From assembly GCA_024742695.1 (NCBI GenBank), contig JANSXY010000002.1, forward strand, positions 186,001 to 250,000: a DNA stretch of 64,000 nt. Reading direction: 5' to 3'. Shown here in pieces: positions 49,751 to 57,917 of the stretch. The stretch is from Paracoccaceae bacterium. GTDB taxonomy: Bacteria > Pseudomonadota > Alphaproteobacteria > Rhodobacterales > Rhodobacteraceae. The notes below the pieces were generated by a model. That model was not told the DNA's origin. It was given only the letters and a program-made list of their open reading frames with translations, and ran no database searches. Every line of letters begins with the position of its first letter. The stretch's first letter is position 1. The translations under genes were made by a program, and so were the position numbers.

Positions 49751-49917
49751 CGTGGCGGGTTTCTGCTCTTCTCGTGAAAGGCCCTTTTCCAGTGGCCGAT
49801 AATTCATTCCGAGGGGGCTGGCTCTGCCGGGGTCGTGGCCCCGGTACCTGGTTCCCACCTGGTAAGACCAGGCTCTCGGGAAAACACGCCTTCACGGTTG
49901 CTGCGGTTCCCGCCACC
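49751..49917 (+). ncRNA. ssrS: 6S RNA
   Basis: A stretch of about 167 nt with the nested stem layout of 6S RNA, which binds the housekeeping RNA polymerase and mimics an open promoter. The closing stem is GTGGCGGG (49752-49759) with CCCGCCAC (49909-49916). The second stem is CGTGAAAGGC (49773-49782) with GCCTTCACG (49888-49896), with one bulged A. The apical arm starts CCGAG (49809-49813)/CTCGG (49875-49879). Between the last two lies a large central bubble with GGCCGATAATTCATT on the 5' side, close to the E. coli GAGCCGATATTTCAT, and GAAAACAC on the 3' side. It has its own promoter. Exact ends are approximate. Confidence 0.85.
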
Positions 49918-49950
49918 GCCGGCCCGGCGGGCCTGGCGGCGGGCGCGGCA

Positions 49951-50000
49951 CGGGGGCTGTCTGCCCCCCGCACCCCCCGAGGATATTTTCCGACCAAAAT
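49951..50000 (+). repeat. Intergenic hairpin-plus-tail repeat, copy 3
   Basis: CGGGGGC/GCCCCCCG hairpin with a TGTCT loop, then CCCCCCGAGGATATTT and GACCAAAAT. It lacks the second hairpin of copies 1 and 2. It lies 34 bp after the 6S RNA and in its orientation, so it could help end that transcript. Confidence 0.65.
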
Positions 50001-50017
50001 CGGACGCGACGGCAGGG

Positions 50018-50332
50018 TCAGCGGCGGCGGCGGTGGGAAGCAACCGGCACCAGCGCCGGTTCGGCCCCGAGCGGGATCGCGTCGCGGCGACCGCCATCGT
50101 CGCGGTCTTCCGGTTCGGCCATCCGCATCACGGCGATCGCGAACTGCACGCCGCCGAAGACGATGGCATTGGCCACCACGAGCATGATCACCGCGATGGT
50201 TCCGCCCTGGGTGGCGGTGACGAGGTGCCAGAGGTTCGCGACGTTGAACCACAGCAGCATGGCCACGAAGGCGATGGCGATCAGGACACCGATCAGCGTG
50301 TGCCGGATGTAAAGGCGGACGAGCTCGGGCAT
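50018..50332 (-). CDS. Small membrane protein of unknown function
   Basis: A 104-residue protein with two hydrophobic helices (LIGVLIAIAFVAMLLWFNVANLW and GTIAVIMLVVANAIVFGGVQFAIAV). A charged, Arg-rich C terminus follows. I do not recognise the family. It lies downstream of nusB on the same strand with an 84-bp gap, and may be read from the same transcript. Confidence 0.75.
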   Translation of the reverse strand: MPELVRLYIRHTLIGVLIAIAFVAMLLWFNVANLWHLVTATQGGTIAVIMLVVANAIVFGGVQFAIAVMRMAEPEDRDDGGRRDAIPLGAEPALVPVASHRRRR

Positions 50333-50416
50333 GGCGGATCCTTTCGACCGGGGCTGCGGTTCAATGTAGCCGCGGCCCCGGGGAATCCAAGCGCGCGTTC
50401 CGTCGCGCCCCCGCGG

Positions 50417-50902
50417 CTAGCCGCCGAAGGCCTCGGGCCTTGCCTCGCGCGCCATGTGATCGAGCACGGCGTTGACGAATTTCGGCTCGCGCCCCTCCGG
50501 GAAGAAGGCGCGGGCGACGTCGACGAACTCGGTGATCACGACCTTCGGCGGCGTGTCGGGGCCGACCAGTTCGGCCCCGGCGGCGCGGAACAGCGCCCGC
50601 AGCACCGGGTCGATCCGGTCGATGGGCCAGGCCGCGACGAGCGCGCGGTCGGTCATCTGGTCGATCCGGGCCTGGTTGTTCACCGCGTCCTCGATCAGGC
50701 GGCGAAACAGGCCGGTATCGCCCTCGGCCATCTCGTCGTCCTCGTAGATCGCGCCGAAGCGGTGCGTCTCGAATTCCCGGCGCACGCTGTCGACCGACTG
50801 GCCGGCGGCCTCCATCTGGAACAGCGCCTGCACGGCGTAAAGCCGCGCGGCCGAGCGCATGCGCCGCCGTTCCTCGGCGCCGGGATTTCGCGCGGCGCTC
50901 AC
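50417..50902 (-). CDS. nusB: Transcription antitermination factor NusB
   Basis: A 161-residue all-helical RNA-binding protein that acts with NusE on boxA, mainly in rRNA operons. The GTG at 50902 overlaps the ribH stop (GTGA). RSAARLYAVQALFQME near the N terminus and the C-terminal PPKVVITEFVDVARAFF (matching the usual VxINExVELAK segment) define the family. It ends the ribE-ribBX-ribH-nusB series, a common pairing of riboflavin genes and nusB. Confidence 0.93.
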   Translation of the reverse strand: MSAARNPGAEERRRMRSAARLYAVQALFQMEAAGQSVDSVRREFETHRFGAIYEDDEMAEGDTGLFRRLIEDAVNNQARIDQMTDRALVAAWPIDRIDPVLRALFRAAGAELVGPDTPPKVVITEFVDVARAFFPEGREPKFVNAVLDHMAREARPEAFGG

Positions 50903-51411
50903 CGGCCCTGCCCCGCGGTGAAGCCGATGCCGTTGGTGCGGCCCGCGAAGCGGCGCGACAGCGCGATCAGGTGCAGCGCCGCGGCCGCCGCGCCGCCACC
51001 CTTGTCCATCTGCGCGGGATCGGCGCGCACCACCGCCTGGTCGCGGTTCTCGACCGTCAGGATGCCGTTGCCGATGCACAGCCCCTGAAGACCGAGCAGC
51101 GTGATCCCGCGCGAGCTGTCGTTGCAGACCGTGTCGTAATGCGTGGTCTCGCCCCGGATCACGCAGCCCAGCGCGACGAAGCCGTCATGGTCGGCCATCC
51201 GCCCGGCCATGCCGATCGCGGTGGGAATCTCCAGCGCGCCGGGCACCTCGATCACCTCGATGTCCGCCCCGGCCGCTTCGGCGGTGGCCCGCGCCCCGGC
51301 GATCAGCATGTCGGCGATATCGCGGTAGAACGGCGCGACGACGGCAAGCAGCTTCACCGGCTTGTCGAAACCGGGCAGCGCCAGCGCGGTGTGGGGATCA
51401 TGGGTGGCCAT
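50899..51411 (-). CDS. ribH: 6,7-dimethyl-8-ribityllumazine synthase
   Basis: A 170-residue enzyme that condenses the pyrimidinedione with dihydroxybutanone phosphate, the penultimate riboflavin step. EVPGALEIPTAIGMA, GCVIRGETTHYDTVC (with the catalytic His) and NGILTVENRDQAVVRAD are family motifs. The ATG is 3 bp after the ribBX stop. Confidence 0.96.
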   Translation of the reverse strand: MATHDPHTALALPGFDKPVKLLAVVAPFYRDIADMLIAGARATAEAAGADIEVIEVPGALEIPTAIGMAGRMADHDGFVALGCVIRGETTHYDTVCNDSSRGITLLGLQGLCIGNGILTVENRDQAVVRADPAQMDKGGGAAAAALHLIALSRRFAGRTNGIGFTAGQGR

Positions 51412-51414
51412 CTC

Positions 51415-52539
51415 TCACTCCGACGGGATGGTGCGGGTGCCGGTGATCGACAACCCGTAGGCCTCGAGCCCGACGACCTTCGGGCGCGGCGAGTTCGTCA
51501 GCAGGACCAGGTCGTGCAGGCCGAGCGACGACAGGATCTGCGCGCCAAGCCCGTACTGCCGCAGGATCTGCGGCGAGACCTCGGAATCCGAGACCATCTT
51601 CATGTGCACGTCGCGCAACAGCACCAGCACCCCGCGCCCCTCGGCGGCGATCAGCCGCATCGCATCGCCGAACTCGTTGCGCCGCCCGGCGGGGCCGAGG
51701 CCGACGACATCCAGAAGCGGGTCGAGCGCGTGCATCCGCACCAGCACCGGTTCGGGCGTGTGGATATCGCCCTTGATCAGCACGATATGCTCGGCGCCCT
51801 GGGTTTCATCGGTATAGGTCCGCATCCGCCAGTCGCCGCCGAACTCCGAGGTCACGTCGCGCTCGCCGGCCATCCGCACGAGGTTGTCGTTGCGGCGGCG
51901 GTAGCCGATCAGGTCGGAAATCGTGCCGATCTTCAGCCCGTGGCGCTGCGCGAAGCCGATCAGGTCGGGCAAACGCGCCATCGTGCCGTCCTCGTTCATG
52001 ATCTCGCAGATCACGCCCGAGGGGTTCAGCCCCGCCAGCCGCGCGATGTCCACCGCGGCCTCGGTATGGCCGGCGCGGACCAGCACGCCGCCGTCGCGGG
52101 CGCGCAGCGGGAACACGTGGCCCGGCGTCGCGATGTCGCCCGCGCCCTTCGACGGGTCGATCGCCACCGAGACGGTCAGCGCCCGGTCGGCCGCGGAAAT
52201 CCCGGTGGTCACGCCCTCGCGCGCCTCGATCGAGACGGTGAAGGCGGTCTCGTGGCGCGAGGAATTCGACGCCGACATCAGTTGCAGGCCCAACTGCTCG
52301 ATCCGGTTCGACGTCATCGCTAGGCAGATCAGGCCGCGGCCGTGGATCGCCATGAAATTGATCGCGTTCGGCGTGCACATCTGCGCCGGGATCACCAGGT
52401 CGCCCTCGTTCTCGCGATCCTCGTGATCGACCAGGATGAACATCTGGCCGTTGCGCGCCGCGTCGATGATCTCCTCGATCGGGGAAATCGCATCGCCCCA
52501 GTCGCGTTCGACCGGGCCGGGGGTTTCGTAGTCGGTCAT
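51415..52539 (-). CDS. ribB: 3,4-dihydroxy-2-butanone 4-phosphate synthase with degenerate GTP cyclohydrolase II domain (RibBX-type)
   Basis: A 374-residue two-domain protein. The N-terminal RibB domain is intact (FILVDHEDRENEGDLVIPA, SSRHETAFTVSIEAREGVTTG, GHVFPLRARDGGVLVRAGHTEAAVD). The C-terminal RibA-like domain keeps the fold (RGVLVLLRDVHMKM, YGLGAQILSSLGLHDLVLLTN) but has lost the zinc cysteines. Where GTP cyclohydrolase II has C-x10-C-x-C, this protein has LDPLLDVVGLGPAGRR. It should make dihydroxybutanone phosphate but not hydrolyse GTP. This fits the RibBX hybrid described in Proteobacteria. A separate RibA must exist elsewhere. Its ATG overlaps the ribE stop. Confidence 0.92.
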   Translation of the reverse strand: MTDYETPGPVERDWGDAISPIEEIIDAARNGQMFILVDHEDRENEGDLVIPAQMCTPNAINFMAIHGRGLICLAMTSNRIEQLGLQLMSASNSSRHETAFTVSIEAREGVTTGISAADRALTVSVAIDPSKGAGDIATPGHVFPLRARDGGVLVRAGHTEAAVDIARLAGLNPSGVICEIMNEDGTMARLPDLIGFAQRHGLKIGTISDLIGYRRRNDNLVRMAGERDVTSEFGGDWRMRTYTDETQGAEHIVLIKGDIHTPEPVLVRMHALDPLLDVVGLGPAGRRNEFGDAMRLIAAEGRGVLVLLRDVHMKMVSDSEVSPQILRQYGLGAQILSSLGLHDLVLLTNSPRPKVVGLEAYGLSITGTRTIPSE

Positions 52540-53141
52540 CCCTGCCACTCCCGAAGCCGCGCGACGTAACGCGCCAGCGTGTCGATCTCGAGGTTCACGG
52601 CGTCGCCCACGCGGGCCGCGCCCCAGGTCGTCACCGCCTTGGTATGCGGGATCATGTTCACCCCGAATTCCGTGCCCGACACCTCGTTGACGGTCAGCGA
52701 CGTCCCGTTCAGCGCGACCGAGCCCTTCGGCGCGATGAACCCCGCCAGCGCCGCAGGCGCACGGAAGGTGACACGGGTGCTGTCGCCCTCGTCGGCCATC
52801 GCGACGATCTCGGCCACGCCGTCGACATGGCCCGACACGATATGCCCGCCCAGCTCGTCGCCGACCTTCAGCGCGCGTTCGAGGTTGATGCGATGGCCCA
52901 CCGGCCAGCCGCTGGCGCCGATACTGGTCTTCGAGACCGTCTCGGCCGAGATCTGCACCTCGAACCAGGGCCGCGGGCTGGCGCCGGTGGCGACCACCGT
53001 CAGGCAGACGCCGTCGCAGGCGATGGAAGCGCCGAGATCGATCGTCGCGGGATCGTAGCCGCAGCCGATCCGGGCGCGCAGGTCGCCCGCGCGCGTCACG
53101 GCGAGCACCTCGCCCACATCGGTGATGATGCCGGTGAACAT
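52536..53141 (-). CDS. ribE: Riboflavin synthase, alpha chain
   Basis: A 201-residue enzyme with two repeated lumazine-binding domains. It dismutates two lumazines to riboflavin. It starts MFTGIITDVGEVL at 53141, the invariant opening. The first repeat has SIACDGVCLTVV and the second SVALNGTSLTVN. GGHIVSGHVDG lies at the junction. The stop overlaps the ribBX start. I see no FMN riboswitch in the 197 bp upstream. Those bases separate it from the divergent capsule genes. Confidence 0.95.
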   Translation of the reverse strand: MFTGIITDVGEVLAVTRAGDLRARIGCGYDPATIDLGASIACDGVCLTVVATGASPRPWFEVQISAETVSKTSIGASGWPVGHRINLERALKVGDELGGHIVSGHVDGVAEIVAMADEGDSTRVTFRAPAALAGFIAPKGSVALNGTSLTVNEVSGTEFGVNMIPHTKAVTTWGAARVGDAVNLEIDTLARYVARLREWQG

Positions 53142-53338
53142 CCCCGGTCCCCCTTTTCGGCCCCGCACTGCCTAGCCCCGCCGCGACCGGCGCGCAAGGC
53201 CCGGCCCGCGCCCTGGCGCGCGGGCCGGGGCGCGCAGGCCGCGGCGCGGGCCGGCGCGATTGACGCCGGCCCGCCGATGACGCCAGACTGTGCGGGAAAG
53301 CCCGTCCGTTCGGCCGGGCCCCCGTTTGGACGAGTGCC

Positions 53339-54754
53339 ATGGCCGCGTTGCCCGCCAGAACCCGCCGGTTGCTGTTCCTGCAAGGACCGCACGGCCCGTT
53401 CTTCGACCGGCTGGCGGCGCTGCTGCGCGAAGCCGGGGCGCGAACCTGGCGCGTGGGCTTCACCCAGGGCGACGCCGCGTTCTGGCACGACCGGGCGGGC
53501 TATATCGCCCATCCCGGTCCGCCCGAGGCCTGGCCAGAGCGCTGCGGCCGGCTGATGGACGATCTCGCGATCACCGATCTCGTGCTTTACGGCGACAGCC
53601 GGCCGATCCATGCCGCGGCGATCCGGCTCGCGCGCGACCGCGGGATCACCGTGCATGTCTTCGAGGAAGGTTATCTGCGGCCGCACTGGGTGACCTACGA
53701 ACGCGGCGGGGCGAACGGCAACTCGCGGCTGATGGACCTGTCGATCGCCGAGATGCGCGGCGCGCTCGCGGCCACCGATCCCGGACTGCCGGGGGCGCCG
53801 GCGCATTGGGGCGACCTTGCCCATCACGTCGCCTGGGGCGCGCTCTACCATTTTCACGTGCTGGCGCGGAACGGCGCCTATCCGGGCTATCGGCCGCATC
53901 GCGGCATCGGCGTGGCCGAGGAATTCCGGCTCAGCCTGCGGCGGCTGGCGGCCCTGCCGTGGTACCGGGCCGAACGGGCGCTGGCCACCCGCGCCCTGCG
54001 CGCCTCGGGCCGGCCCTATCACCTGGTGTTGCTGCAACTCGATCACGATTCCAGCCTGCGGGCGCATTCGGGCTTTGCCGGCAGTCGCGACTTCGCCGAT
54101 CTCTGCCTCGCGGGCTTCGCCGCCGGCGCGCCCGGCCATCACCAGCTGGTCTTCAAGGCGCATCCGCTGGACGACGGCCGCGACGGGCTGCGCGGCCATG
54201 TCGCGCGCCGCGCCGCCGAACTCGGGCTGGCGGGCCGTGTCCGGTTCGTGCCGGGCGGCAAGCTGGCCGAGGTGCTGGACGAGGCGCGCAGCGTGGTGAC
54301 GGTGAATTCCACCGCGGCGCACCAGGCGCTGTGGCGCGGGATCGCGGTGCGCGCCTTCGGCCGCGCCGTCTACGGCAAGCCCGAACTGGTCTCCGACCAG
54401 CCGCTGGCGGCGTTCTTCGCCGCCCCGCGCCCGCCCGACACCCGCGCCTACCGCGATTTCCGCCGTTTCCTTCTGGAAACCTCGCAGCTTCCCGGCGGGT
54501 TCTATGCCGCGCGAAGCCGCCGGCGCCTGTTGCGCGCGGTGGTGGACCGGATGCTCGATACGCGCGACCCCTACGAGGCGCTGAGCGGGCGGAACCCGGC
54601 CCCGCACGCCGCGGAAATCGCGGCAGGGTTGCAACAGGTCGGGCCTGCCGCCGGCCCCGGCCTTTCCGCCCCCCCGGCGGTCTGTCATGCTGGCCGGACT
54701 TCGCAAGCACCTGCTTCGAGAAGACCGGCGAAGACCGAACAACGAGTCCCGTAA
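53339..54754 (+). CDS. kpsS: Capsule polysaccharide biosynthesis protein KpsS-like
   Basis: A 471-residue cytoplasmic protein of the capsule synthesis family (Capsule_synth, KpsS/LipB). KpsS adds the first beta-Kdo to lyso-phosphatidylglycerol to start the capsule linker. The nucleotide-binding LVLYGDSRPIHAAAIRLAR, the EEGYLRPHWVTYERGG segment and HQLVFKAHPLDDGRDGL are typical. It is the first gene of a plus-strand block set between ribE and ribD. No transporter genes (kpsMT) are nearby. Confidence 0.85.
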   Translation: MAALPARTRRLLFLQGPHGPFFDRLAALLREAGARTWRVGFTQGDAAFWHDRAGYIAHPGPPEAWPERCGRLMDDLAITDLVLYGDSRPIHAAAIRLARDRGITVHVFEEGYLRPHWVTYERGGANGNSRLMDLSIAEMRGALAATDPGLPGAPAHWGDLAHHVAWGALYHFHVLARNGAYPGYRPHRGIGVAEEFRLSLRRLAALPWYRAERALATRALRASGRPYHLVLLQLDHDSSLRAHSGFAGSRDFADLCLAGFAAGAPGHHQLVFKAHPLDDGRDGLRGHVARRAAELGLAGRVRFVPGGKLAEVLDEARSVVTVNSTAAHQALWRGIAVRAFGRAVYGKPELVSDQPLAAFFAAPRPPDTRAYRDFRRFLLETSQLPGGFYAARSRRRLLRAVVDRMLDTRDPYEALSGRNPAPHAAEIAAGLQQVGPAAGPGLSAPPAVCHAGRTSQAPASRRPAKTEQRVP

Positions 54755-54766
54755 CGAGGTCCAGAC

Positions 54767-55903
54767 GTGGTGACATGGTTTCCGGCGCGGCGCCCAGGCA
54801 CCGCCATCGTGCTCGGCCTTTGCCTGGTGCTGGCCGCCTGCGGGCTGCCGCGATCCGGCCCGTCGAAGGCGGCGTTCCTGTCCGACGAGAGCCGCGAGGC
54901 CGGCGATGTCGTCGTCGTGCCGGTGACGGATCGGGTGATCCGCGCCACCGGGCACGCGCCCGCCGCCGGCTTTCCCGCGGCCTTCACCTCGGCCGCTTCG
55001 GTCGGTGCCGACGTGATCCGGCCCGGCGACGCGCTGACACTGAGGATCTGGGAGAACGTGGAGGACGGGCTGCTCGCCGGCGCCGGGCAAGGCGCGACGG
55101 CGCTGGACACCATGCAGGTCGACGACGCGGGGTTCATCTTCGTGCCCTATGCCGGCCGGCTGAAGGCCGCGGGGCTGACGCCCGAGGGCCTGCGCGCGCT
55201 GATCACCCGGCGGCTGGCCGATCAGACGCCCGATCCGCAGGTGACCGTGGCGCGCCGGGCCGGGGACGGCGCGGCGGTGTCGGTGCTTGGCGATGTCGGC
55301 GCGCAAGGCGTCTACCCGATCGAACGGCCCACCCTGAAGCTGACCGGAATGCTCGCCCGCGCCGGCGGGGTACAGGCCCAGCCGGAGGTCACCCGCGTCA
55401 CGTTGCGCCGCGACGGTGTGACGGGCCATGCCTGGCTGACCGACATCTACGCCCATCCCCGGTTCGACATCGCGCTGCGGCCCGGCGACGTGGTGGTGGT
55501 GGAAGAGGACAGCCGCAGCTTCGTGGCCCTGGGCGCCACCGGCGGCCAGCAGCGCGTGCCGTTCAACCGGAAGTCGCTGACGGCGCTGGAGGCGATCGCC
55601 CAGGCCGGTGGCCTGTCAAGCCAGCTGGCCGATCCCGCCGGCGTGTTCATCCTGCGCACCGAAACCGCGGCGGTCGCCAACACGGTGCTGGACCGCGGCG
55701 ACCTCGCCGGGCCACAGCGGATCGTCTACGGCATCGACCTCGGGGCGCCGGGCGGGCTGTTTCACGCCCGCGATTTCACGATCCGCGACGGCGACGCGAT
55801 CTACGTGGCCGAGGCGCCCTATGTCGGGTTCCAGAAGGCGCTGCAGGTGCTTACCGGCTCTGCCGGCGCGGTCAATTCCGTCAACGGCCTGGCGGGAAAC
55901 TGA
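54767..55903 (+). CDS. Polysaccharide export lipoprotein (Wza/KpsD-like)
   Basis: A 378-residue outer-membrane exporter. The signal peptide ends in lipobox LAAC with Cys25 when the first GTG (54767) is used; a second GTG follows at once. The Poly_export domain (DVIRPGDALTLRIWEN, DDAGFIFVPYAGRLKAAG) is followed by SLBB-type repeats (VSVLGDVGAQGVYPIE, GGVQAQPEV). It should carry capsule across the outer membrane. It starts 12 bp after kpsS and lies 4 bp before kpsC. Confidence 0.88.
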   Translation: MVTWFPARRPGTAIVLGLCLVLAACGLPRSGPSKAAFLSDESREAGDVVVVPVTDRVIRATGHAPAAGFPAAFTSAASVGADVIRPGDALTLRIWENVEDGLLAGAGQGATALDTMQVDDAGFIFVPYAGRLKAAGLTPEGLRALITRRLADQTPDPQVTVARRAGDGAAVSVLGDVGAQGVYPIERPTLKLTGMLARAGGVQAQPEVTRVTLRRDGVTGHAWLTDIYAHPRFDIALRPGDVVVVEEDSRSFVALGATGGQQRVPFNRKSLTALEAIAQAGGLSSQLADPAGVFILRTETAAVANTVLDRGDLAGPQRIVYGIDLGAPGGLFHARDFTIRDGDAIYVAEAPYVGFQKALQVLTGSAGAVNSVNGLAGN

Positions 55904-55907
55904 ACGC

Positions 55908-57917
55908 ATGACCCGGTCGCTGACCGTCGTCTCGGCCGGGCTTCTTCTGGACCGCCGCCTGCGCCGCATCCTTGCCGGCGCCGGATACCGCCTGGCGCTG
56001 CGGCCGCCCGGCCCGGACGGGCTGATCGCCGCCTGGGGCCACGGCCGGACCGCCGCGCGGGCCGTGGCCCTGGCGCGGCGCACGGGCGCCGGCCTGATCC
56101 GGCTCGAGGATGCCTTCCTGCGCTCGGTGCGACCCGGCCGCTCCGGCGCGCCGCCGCTTGGCCTGCTGATCGATCCGCACGGCGTGCACTACGATCCCGC
56201 CCGGCCCTCGCTGATCGAGCGCCTCGCGCTCGACGATCCCCTCGACGATGCCCACCTGCTGGGCCGCGCACGCGACGGAATCGGCCGGCTGAAGGCCGAA
56301 AACCTTTCAAAATACAACGACTTCGATCCCGCCTGCCCGCCACCGCCGCCGGGCTACGTGCTGGTGATCGACCAGTTGCGGGGCGATGCCGCGATCCGCC
56401 ACGGCGGCACCGGTGCCGCCGCCTTCCGCGAGATGCTGGTGCATGCCCAGCTCGACCATCCGCGCGCGCCGATCCTGATCCGCCGCCATCCCGAAACCCG
56501 CGCGGGGCTGCGGGGCGGCCATTTCGGCCCGGCGGACGCCGTCGGCCGGGTGCGGCTGTTTGACGATCCGGTGTCGCCCTGGGCGCTGCTGGAGGGCGCG
56601 ATCGCGGTCTACACGGTGTCCTCGCTGATGGGGTTCGAGGCGGTGCTGGCCGGGCACCGGCCAAAGGTCTTCGGCCAGCCATTCTACGCCGGCTGGGGGC
56701 TGACCGAGGATCTGGGCGATCCGCCGGGGCGGCGCAACCGCCGCCTGACCGCCGCGCAGCTGTTCGCCGCAAGCCATATCCTGGCGCCGCACTGGCACGA
56801 TCCCTGCCGCGACCGTCCGTGCAGTTTCGAAGAGGCGGTGGACCAGCTGGCCGCCGAAAGCCGCGCTTGGCGCGAGGACCGCAGGGGCCATGTCGCGCTG
56901 GGCATGCGGCTTTGGAAGCGGCGCGCCCTGCAAGGCTTCTTCGGGCGTGAGCAGCCGCTGCGCTTTGCCGCCGACCCGGCCCGCGCGGCGGCGCGCGCGC
57001 GCCACACCGGCCGTGATCTGCTGATCTGGGCCGGCGCGGAGACCGAGGGGCTGGCCCCCGCCGCACCCGGCCAGACGATCCGGCGGGTGGAGGACGGGTT
57101 CCTGCGCTCGCGCGGGCTGGGTGCGGCGCTGGTGCCGCCCCTGTCGCTGATCGCCGATCCGGTCGGCATCCACCACGATCCGACACGGCCCTCGGCGCTG
57201 GAAGCGCTGGTCGCCGCCGGGCCGCCGCCCGGCGGCCGCGAACGGGCCGAACGGCTGATCGCCCGGCTCACCCGAACCGGCGTGACGAAGTTCTCGCCGC
57301 CGCAGGGGCCGCTGCCCGACCTGCCGCCGGGCCACCGCATCCTGGTGCCCGGACAGGTCGAGGATGACGCCTCGCTCCGCCATGGCGCGGGTCCGGTGCG
57401 GAGCAATCGCGCGCTGCTGGAAGCCGCGCGGCGGGCCAACCCGCGGGCGGTGCTGATCTACAAGCCGCATCCCGATGTCGTGGCCGGGCTGCGCCCCGGC
57501 GCACTGCCCGAGGCCGGCGAGATCGCCGATCTGGTGCTGGACGGGGACGACCCGGCGACCCTGATCGCGGCGGTGGACGAGGTCTGGACGATGACCTCGA
57601 CGCTGGGATTCGAGGCGCTGATCCGCGGCAAACCCGTCACCTGCCTCGGCGCGCCGTTCTACGCCGGCTGGGGGCTGACGCGCGACCTTGGGCCGGTGCC
57701 GGCGCGGCGGCAGGCCCGGCCCGGCCTCGCCGCCTTCGTCCATGCCGCGCTGATCGCCTATCCGCGCTACCGCGATCCGGTCAGCGGCCTGCCCTGCCCG
57801 GCCGAGGTGGTGGCGGAGCGGCTGGCCGAGGGGCCGGTGCCGGCGCCGGGGCCGGGCCTTCGGCTTTTGTCGAAGGCGCAGGGCGCGCTGGCCGGCTGGG
57901 CCTGGGTCTGGCGCTAG
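55908..57917 (+). CDS. kpsC: Capsule polysaccharide biosynthesis protein KpsC (dual Kdo transferase)
   Basis: A 669-residue protein with two homologous halves. Each half has the motif set GFLRS or AFLRS, HYDPxRPS or HHDPTRPS, and FYAGWGLTxDLG (near residues 259 and 584). KpsC extends the poly-Kdo linker with alternating bonds using both halves. A run of such signature motifs in each half suggests both are active. The ATG at 55908 is preceded by a weak site. The stop TAG shares the CTAG palindrome with the convergent ribD stop. Confidence 0.9.
   Translation: MTRSLTVVSAGLLLDRRLRRILAGAGYRLALRPPGPDGLIAAWGHGRTAARAVALARRTGAGLIRLEDAFLRSVRPGRSGAPPLGLLIDPHGVHYDPARPSLIERLALDDPLDDAHLLGRARDGIGRLKAENLSKYNDFDPACPPPPPGYVLVIDQLRGDAAIRHGGTGAAAFREMLVHAQLDHPRAPILIRRHPETRAGLRGGHFGPADAVGRVRLFDDPVSPWALLEGAIAVYTVSSLMGFEAVLAGHRPKVFGQPFYAGWGLTEDLGDPPGRRNRRLTAAQLFAASHILAPHWHDPCRDRPCSFEEAVDQLAAESRAWREDRRGHVALGMRLWKRRALQGFFGREQPLRFAADPARAAARARHTGRDLLIWAGAETEGLAPAAPGQTIRRVEDGFLRSRGLGAALVPPLSLIADPVGIHHDPTRPSALEALVAAGPPPGGRERAERLIARLTRTGVTKFSPPQGPLPDLPPGHRILVPGQVEDDASLRHGAGPVRSNRALLEAARRANPRAVLIYKPHPDVVAGLRPGALPEAGEIADLVLDGDDPATLIAAVDEVWTMTSTLGFEALIRGKPVTCLGAPFYAGWGLTRDLGPVPARRQARPGLAAFVHAALIAYPRYRDPVSGLPCPAEVVAERLAEGPVPAPGPGLRLLSKAQGALAGWAWVWR

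Noticed and set aside
52536-53338. FMN riboswitch upstream of ribE
   Set aside because: The 197-bp upstream gap shows none of the conserved RFN segments and is mostly GC palindromes.
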